Source: CALGTL01 sp963579135 (GTDB taxonomy: Bacteria > Chloroflexota > Dehalococcoidia > Lucifugimonadales > Australimonadaceae). From it: DNA of 64,000 nucleotides. Shown piece after piece: positions 60,504 through 64,000 of the stretch; position 1 is the first letter of the stretch; every line of letters starts with the position of its first letter. Position numbers and translations under genes: made by a program. The notes beneath the pieces were generated by a model. The model had not been told where the DNA came from. It made no database searches and saw nothing but the letters and a program-made list of their open reading frames with translations. Location of the stretch: positions 1 through 64,000 of the forward strand of contig CAUZFB010000008.1 of assembly GCA_963579135.1 (NCBI GenBank), in the 5' to 3' direction.

Positions 60504-62351
60504 CTAGAGCGCGCCCGTTCCGCTGGCAAATAGGTCGCGCAGCCGTAAGTTGACCTGGACTGCCTGCTGATCCACCGCATCTTTGTACCCGGGGTCGGCG
60601 GGGGAAGCATCGTCGGCCAGTGCCATCTCTTCCTGCGCCTTTAACTCCCGAAGGTACCGCTCTTCCATGCGGTGCAGGCAAGCCTGCCAATCGGCTGCCC
60701 GCTGCTTGCGGTCTGCGGGGGGGAGAACCTTGGAAGCTAAATGCTCAAGATGCTCCGCAGCCACGTCGTCAAGCAGCGGATACGTGCCCTCCATTGTACC
60801 AGTAGCTTGAATCGCGCTCAATAATGCGCGATTTTCGGCCCTGCGCATGTGCTCCGGCGGCAGCTCCGCGACCAATTCAAGCACCTCCGGGTACTGAGCG
60901 ATCAACGCAAGCACGTACTCGTCCAAAACGTCGTGGTCTGCCTTACGGAACACCGACTCAGCCTGTGCCTTGCCACCCTCCCGTTTCGCCTGTTGCTGCT
61001 GTGGGCGGGGCCGCCCCGGCGTTCGGGAGCGCCCCACGCTCGCTTCCAGCGTCTCGATAGGCACCGATAACATGTCCGCAAGCTTAGCGAAGTACTGCTC
61101 CTGCTCCACCCAATTGGGGATCGCGAAGATCACCGGCATCAGCAGCTCGACAGCTTCCGCTTTCCCCTCAGGGGTCGAGGTATCCAGACGGCTGGCTTCC
61201 GCCCTCAGCAGGAAATCCACCACCGGCACGGCGTTGGTGATCAGCTCGCGCCACTTAGAGCCATCGGCACGGATCATTTCGTCCGGGTCCTTGCCGTCGG
61301 TGATCAACGCTATGCGCAGCGCGTCCATGTCGGACGACCGCTGCTTGATGTCGGCGCGGGCACGTCCCTTCGACGTCTGAAGCTCTCCGCCCAGCAGCTG
61401 CCACGACGTTCGCAAACTGCGGAGCATCGCCTCCTGCCCCGCAGCGTCAGCGTCCAGGGCAAGCACGACTCGCGGAGCACGCGCACGAAGCAAGTTGACC
61501 TGTTCTTCAGTCAGCGCCGTCCCCATAGACGCCACCACGTTCTGGTACCCGTGCTCATGCGCCGTAATCACGTCCATGTACCCTTCGACCACCACGGCGA
61601 CTCCCTCGCGGGCGATGGCGTCGCGGGCCCGATCCAGGCCGTACAGCATCTTGCCTTTGTCGAACAGCTCGGTCTGTGACGTGTTCAGGTACTTGGGATT
61701 CGCACCGGCCAGCGAGCGGCCAGCGAACCCGATAACCTGGCCTTCGCTGTCGCGCAGGACGAAAGTGAGCCGTCCACGGATGAAATCGCGCACCTCGCCT
61801 GACTCGAACCGGGAGACGACTCCAGCGGCGACCGCCTGGTCCTCCGTGTAGCCCAGAGCTGTCAGGTGCTTCAGTAAATCGTCGCCCGTGCTCGGGGCGT
61901 AGCCGATGCCGAACCGCACAACCGCCTCCTCGGTGAGCGCACGTTGCTCAACATACGCTCGGGCCAGCGCGCCCTTGTCCGCTTGGAGGGCTTCACGATA
62001 GAAGCGAAGCGTAGCCTCGTTCACCGCGAACAGGGGATTGCGTGGGCCATCCTTGCGCTGCGTGCGCTCGGGCAGCGCCACACCCGCACGCTCGGCGAGT
62101 GTCTTGAGCGCCACCGGAAATTCGACACCCTCGATCTTCTGGACGAAGTTGAAGACGTCGCCACCCTGGGCGCATGCACCAAAGCAACGCCAGGTCTGGC
62201 GCTCCGGGAACACCACGAACGAAGGCGTGTTCTCCTGGTGGAAGGGGCAGCGCGCGTGGTAATTGCGCCCCGCGCGCTTTAGATCGGGGACGTAATCAGC
62301 CACCACATCGACGATGTCGATACGCGCCTTGATATCGTCAGTTGCTGCCAT
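60504..62351 (-). CDS. dnaG: DNA primase
   Basis: A 615-residue primase. CHC2 zinc finger (CPFHQENTPSF ... WRCFGACAQGGD), the N-terminal catalytic segment, Toprim with VVEGYMDVITAHEHG and LALDADAAG, then the C-terminal DnaB-binding domain. It heads the dnaG-rpoD operon, a reduced form of the classic macromolecular-synthesis operon (no rpsU). Confidence 0.96.
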   Translation of the reverse strand: MAATDDIKARIDIVDVVADYVPDLKRAGRNYHARCPFHQENTPSFVVFPERQTWRCFGACAQGGDVFNFVQKIEGVEFPVALKTLAERAGVALPERTQRKDGPRNPLFAVNEATLRFYREALQADKGALARAYVEQRALTEEAVVRFGIGYAPSTGDDLLKHLTALGYTEDQAVAAGVVSRFESGEVRDFIRGRLTFVLRDSEGQVIGFAGRSLAGANPKYLNTSQTELFDKGKMLYGLDRARDAIAREGVAVVVEGYMDVITAHEHGYQNVVASMGTALTEEQVNLLRARAPRVVLALDADAAGQEAMLRSLRTSWQLLGGELQTSKGRARADIKQRSSDMDALRIALITDGKDPDEMIRADGSKWRELITNAVPVVDFLLRAEASRLDTSTPEGKAEAVELLMPVIFAIPNWVEQEQYFAKLADMLSVPIETLEASVGRSRTPGRPRPQQQQAKREGGKAQAESVFRKADHDVLDEYVLALIAQYPEVLELVAELPPEHMRRAENRALLSAIQATGTMEGTYPLLDDVAAEHLEHLASKVLPPADRKQRAADWQACLHRMEERYLRELKAQEEMALADDASPADPGYKDAVDQQAVQVNLRLRDLFASGTGAL

Positions 62352-62462
62352 CGGTCGTCCTCCGCCCCGGGTTGCGCCCCAAGTTGCGACATGGAACCAC
62401 GCCGATTCTGTGCGGCCCCGCCCTAAATCGCCAAGATAAATGGAAGTTCAATTTCACTCTGT

Positions 62463-62480
62463 TTGCGCGTTGACGCGCAA
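62463..62480. repeat. 8-bp inverted repeat upstream of the phzF-like gene
   Basis: TTGCGCGT-TG-ACGCGCAA, a perfect palindrome in the 172-base divergent region between dnaG and the PhzF gene. It may be an operator. No regulator is known. Confidence 0.5.
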
Positions 62481-62523
62481 CACCCGCATGGCACACTCGG
62501 CTCTGCTCTGGTACAACGACCGC

Positions 62524-63324
62524 ATGCCTACGCGTTTCTATCATGTCGACGCCTTCACCTCGGTTCCCTACACCGGCAACCCGGCGGTGGTGTGCCCGCT
62601 AGACGGCCCCGCCTCTCCTCATTGGATGCAGGATGTAGCGGCGGAGATGAATGTCAGCGAGACGGCGTTCTTCCATCGGAATGGCCCAGACAGCGATACG
62701 TTCCACCTGCGCTGGTTCACGCCCATCACCGAAGTCGACCTCTGCGGGCATGCGACCCTCGCTAGCGCTCATGTGCTACGCGAGGATGGTATAGTCCCCG
62801 TGGGACAAACGGTGCGGTTCCAGACCGCAAGCGGCCTGCTCACCGTGGAGATCGGCGACGACCTGCTGTGCATGGATTTCCCGGCCGAGCGTGCAGAGGC
62901 GGTCGACACGCCGGAAGCACTCGCCACGGGCTTGGGAGTCCAACCAATATGGGTAGGCCGCAATCGGCTCGACTACGTCGCGGAACTGGAATCGGCAGCG
63001 ATCGTTGGCGAACTCACACCCGACCTACGCGCGCTCGCCGATCTCCCCGGACGCGGAGTCATCGTGACGGCGAGAGGCGAAGAACCGGGCATCGACTATG
63101 TCTGCCGCGTGTTCGGCCCGAAAACTGGCATTCCAGAAGATCCCGCAACAGGCTCGGCCCAATGCGCCTTGGGGCCGTACTGGGCCGAGAAACTTGGCAA
63201 AGCTGAACTAGCGGCGTACCAATCGTCCAGACGCGGTGGTCACATGCATGTGCGGCCACAGGGCCAGCGAGTCATCATCAGCGGCCAATCGGTCACGATT
63301 TCGTCCGGCGAGCTACTGCGCTAA
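62524..63324 (+). CDS. PhzF family isomerase/epimerase
   Basis: A 266-residue diaminopimelate-epimerase-fold protein. It has the general acid/base glutamate in NVSETAF (about residue 45), LCGHATLASAHVL and DPATGSAQCALGPYW, the PhzF signature. No phenazine genes are near, so it is a general PhzF-like enzyme of unknown substrate. ATG 62524; the longer frame upstream crosses the palindrome and is unlikely. Confidence 0.9.
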   Translation: MPTRFYHVDAFTSVPYTGNPAVVCPLDGPASPHWMQDVAAEMNVSETAFFHRNGPDSDTFHLRWFTPITEVDLCGHATLASAHVLREDGIVPVGQTVRFQTASGLLTVEIGDDLLCMDFPAERAEAVDTPEALATGLGVQPIWVGRNRLDYVAELESAAIVGELTPDLRALADLPGRGVIVTARGEEPGIDYVCRVFGPKTGIPEDPATGSAQCALGPYWAEKLGKAELAAYQSSRRGGHMHVRPQGQRVIISGQSVTISSGELLR

Positions 63325-63562
63325 GCAGGGCAAACCTTCGTGCCCCACAACCGGCTATTCCTGCCATCGCCATAATGGAAACAACCGCCCGTCACGCGAT
63401 CGGCGCCCTGCACGCTACCCTCTCTCTTGACGACATACGTCGTCGCCAAACCAGCGCGCCGGAGCGCCGAGCGACCTTTAGTTCCACCGACGAAGCCAAG
63501 AGTTCCGAGGGCGAGCACACGCCTCATGCTCGCGTCATGGGCGGAGCTGTTAGGCGGCGGTG

Positions 63563-63901
63563 TTACCGGTCGCGGCGTTGTTCAGACGCATCCGGTTTCG
63601 GGGCCAACCCGATCAGCCTCAACGGTCGTCCCCAGATACGCATCACCCGCCGCGTGAAGTACGCACGCTTGCCGAATAACGTCCCCACCGCAACGAGAGT
63701 GACAGAGTAGGACGGCGGGATAAGCAGTAGGTATGCGACCCGGAAACTCCATGGACCCGACCACAGAGAGCCTTCGAGCCCCAGCGCGCACGATAGGATC
63801 AGCTTGCTCAGGAACACCGCGATCAAACCCGTGATCGCGAAAACGATCAACACAACCAGGTAGTGGCGGGCCTCAGTCGATATGCTAGAGGGCAGAATCA
63901 C
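63563..63901 (-). CDS. Small membrane protein, unknown function
   Basis: A 112-residue protein with three hydrophobic stretches (about 15-38, 50-62, 64-75) and a basic tail with GKRAYFTRRVMRIWGR. No named family recognised. It starts with a GTGA overlap with the gene cut by the window edge, supporting real translation. Confidence 0.55.
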   Translation of the reverse strand: MILPSSISTEARHYLVVLIVFAITGLIAVFLSKLILSCALGLEGSLWSGPWSFRVAYLLLIPPSYSVTLVAVGTLFGKRAYFTRRVMRIWGRPLRLIGLAPKPDASEQRRDR

Positions 63902-64000
63902 AGGTTCTGACGCGCCTCTCGGCCCGCGAGCCCCTCAACCGCCTTGATGATCGCCTGTGTACCCTCGTCGCCTAGCCCTGCGGCCTCCAGCGCAGTGAAG
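63898..64000 (-). CDS. C-terminal end of an unidentified gene (cut by the window)
   Basis: The frame enters at base 64000 and ends at TGA 63898-63900, reading FTALEAAGLGDEGTQAI then IKAVEGLAGREARQNL. Only 33 residues are seen, an alanine-rich helix. It overlaps the next gene's GTG. No function can be given. Confidence 0.55.
   Translation of the reverse strand, partial: FTALEAAGLGDEGTQAIIKAVEGLAGREARQNL

Noticed and set aside
63321..63527. Minus-strand 68-codon frame between phzF and the small membrane gene
   Set aside because: It ends plausibly (GGCFHYGDGRN) but has no recognised homology, no clear ribosome site and a weak N-terminus. Left out as a gene, though a small one cannot be excluded.

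Overview
This window is GC-rich, densely coded bacterial chromosome. It carries one-copy housekeeping genes (argS, recG, groESL, holB, lysA, prfA-prmC, hisS, rsh, rpsT, lexA, dnaX-ybaB-recR, ffh, rpoD-dnaG) mixed with accessory catabolic genes: an enolase-superfamily enzyme, crotonases, an amidase, short-chain dehydrogenases, an amidohydrolase and a TPP enzyme. The SOS box has the Gram-positive form GAAC-N4-GTTC, and groESL carries a CIRCE element. Together with the enolase/SDR/amidohydrolase repertoire this suggests a free-living, probably aerobic member of the Chloroflexota (SAR202/Dehalococcoidia-like). That placement is inference, not a database result. I found no tRNA, rRNA, transposase or CRISPR.

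Layout. 1-8.1 kb: argS (cut by the window edge), a pirin gene with a clear promoter, an enolase-superfamily gene, recG, a decayed propeller protein and a Gal80-like oxidoreductase. 8.25-8.88 kb: an AhpD-like gene interrupted by one in-frame TGA, at the position of the second redox cysteine and followed by a perfect hairpin. It is best read as a selenoprotein with its bacterial SECIS, and is the most notable item here. 9-13 kb: 3-hydroxyisobutyrate-dehydrogenase-like enzyme, amidase, small membrane protein and M16 peptidase in one operon. 13-16.5 kb: a MetE-C-like protein, then HrcA/CIRCE-type groESL. 16.5-19.6 kb: two crotonases and an acyl-CoA ligase. 20-22 kb: an isolated nuoA, then speD-speE for polyamines. 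22-29.4 kb: CvpA-like protein, HNH nuclease with an apparent CTG start, a broken ricT next to holB-lysA, gene scraps, and prmC-prfA.

29.6-39.5 kb: a secreted, catalytically dead protease-like lipoprotein, hisS, rsh, rpsT, lexA with its operator, a GNAT enzyme, a duplicated desulforedoxin-like protein, an aminotransferase and htpX-pspAB. 39.9-43.1 kb: a copper-response operon (csoR, copA, YHS protein) with promoter and operator. 43.1-49.1 kb: a plsY scrap and a six-gene minus-strand catabolic operon (two DinB proteins, two SDRs, amidohydrolase, TPP enzyme). 49.2-52.8 kb: ybeY-dnaX-ybaB-recR, a tightly overlapping replication/repair operon. 52.8-64 kb: two MFS transporters, ffh, an AlkA glycosylase, an Fpg-family gene with a large internal deletion, rpoD-dnaG, a PhzF enzyme and two small unknown genes.

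A recurring theme is gene decay. At least seven loci are recognisable remnants (propeller protein, ricT, CocE/NonD hydrolase, metallo-beta-lactamase tail, plsY, an internally deleted fpg, a membrane-protein tail). Most lie between intact genes with no mobile element nearby, which points to ongoing reduction by small deletions.
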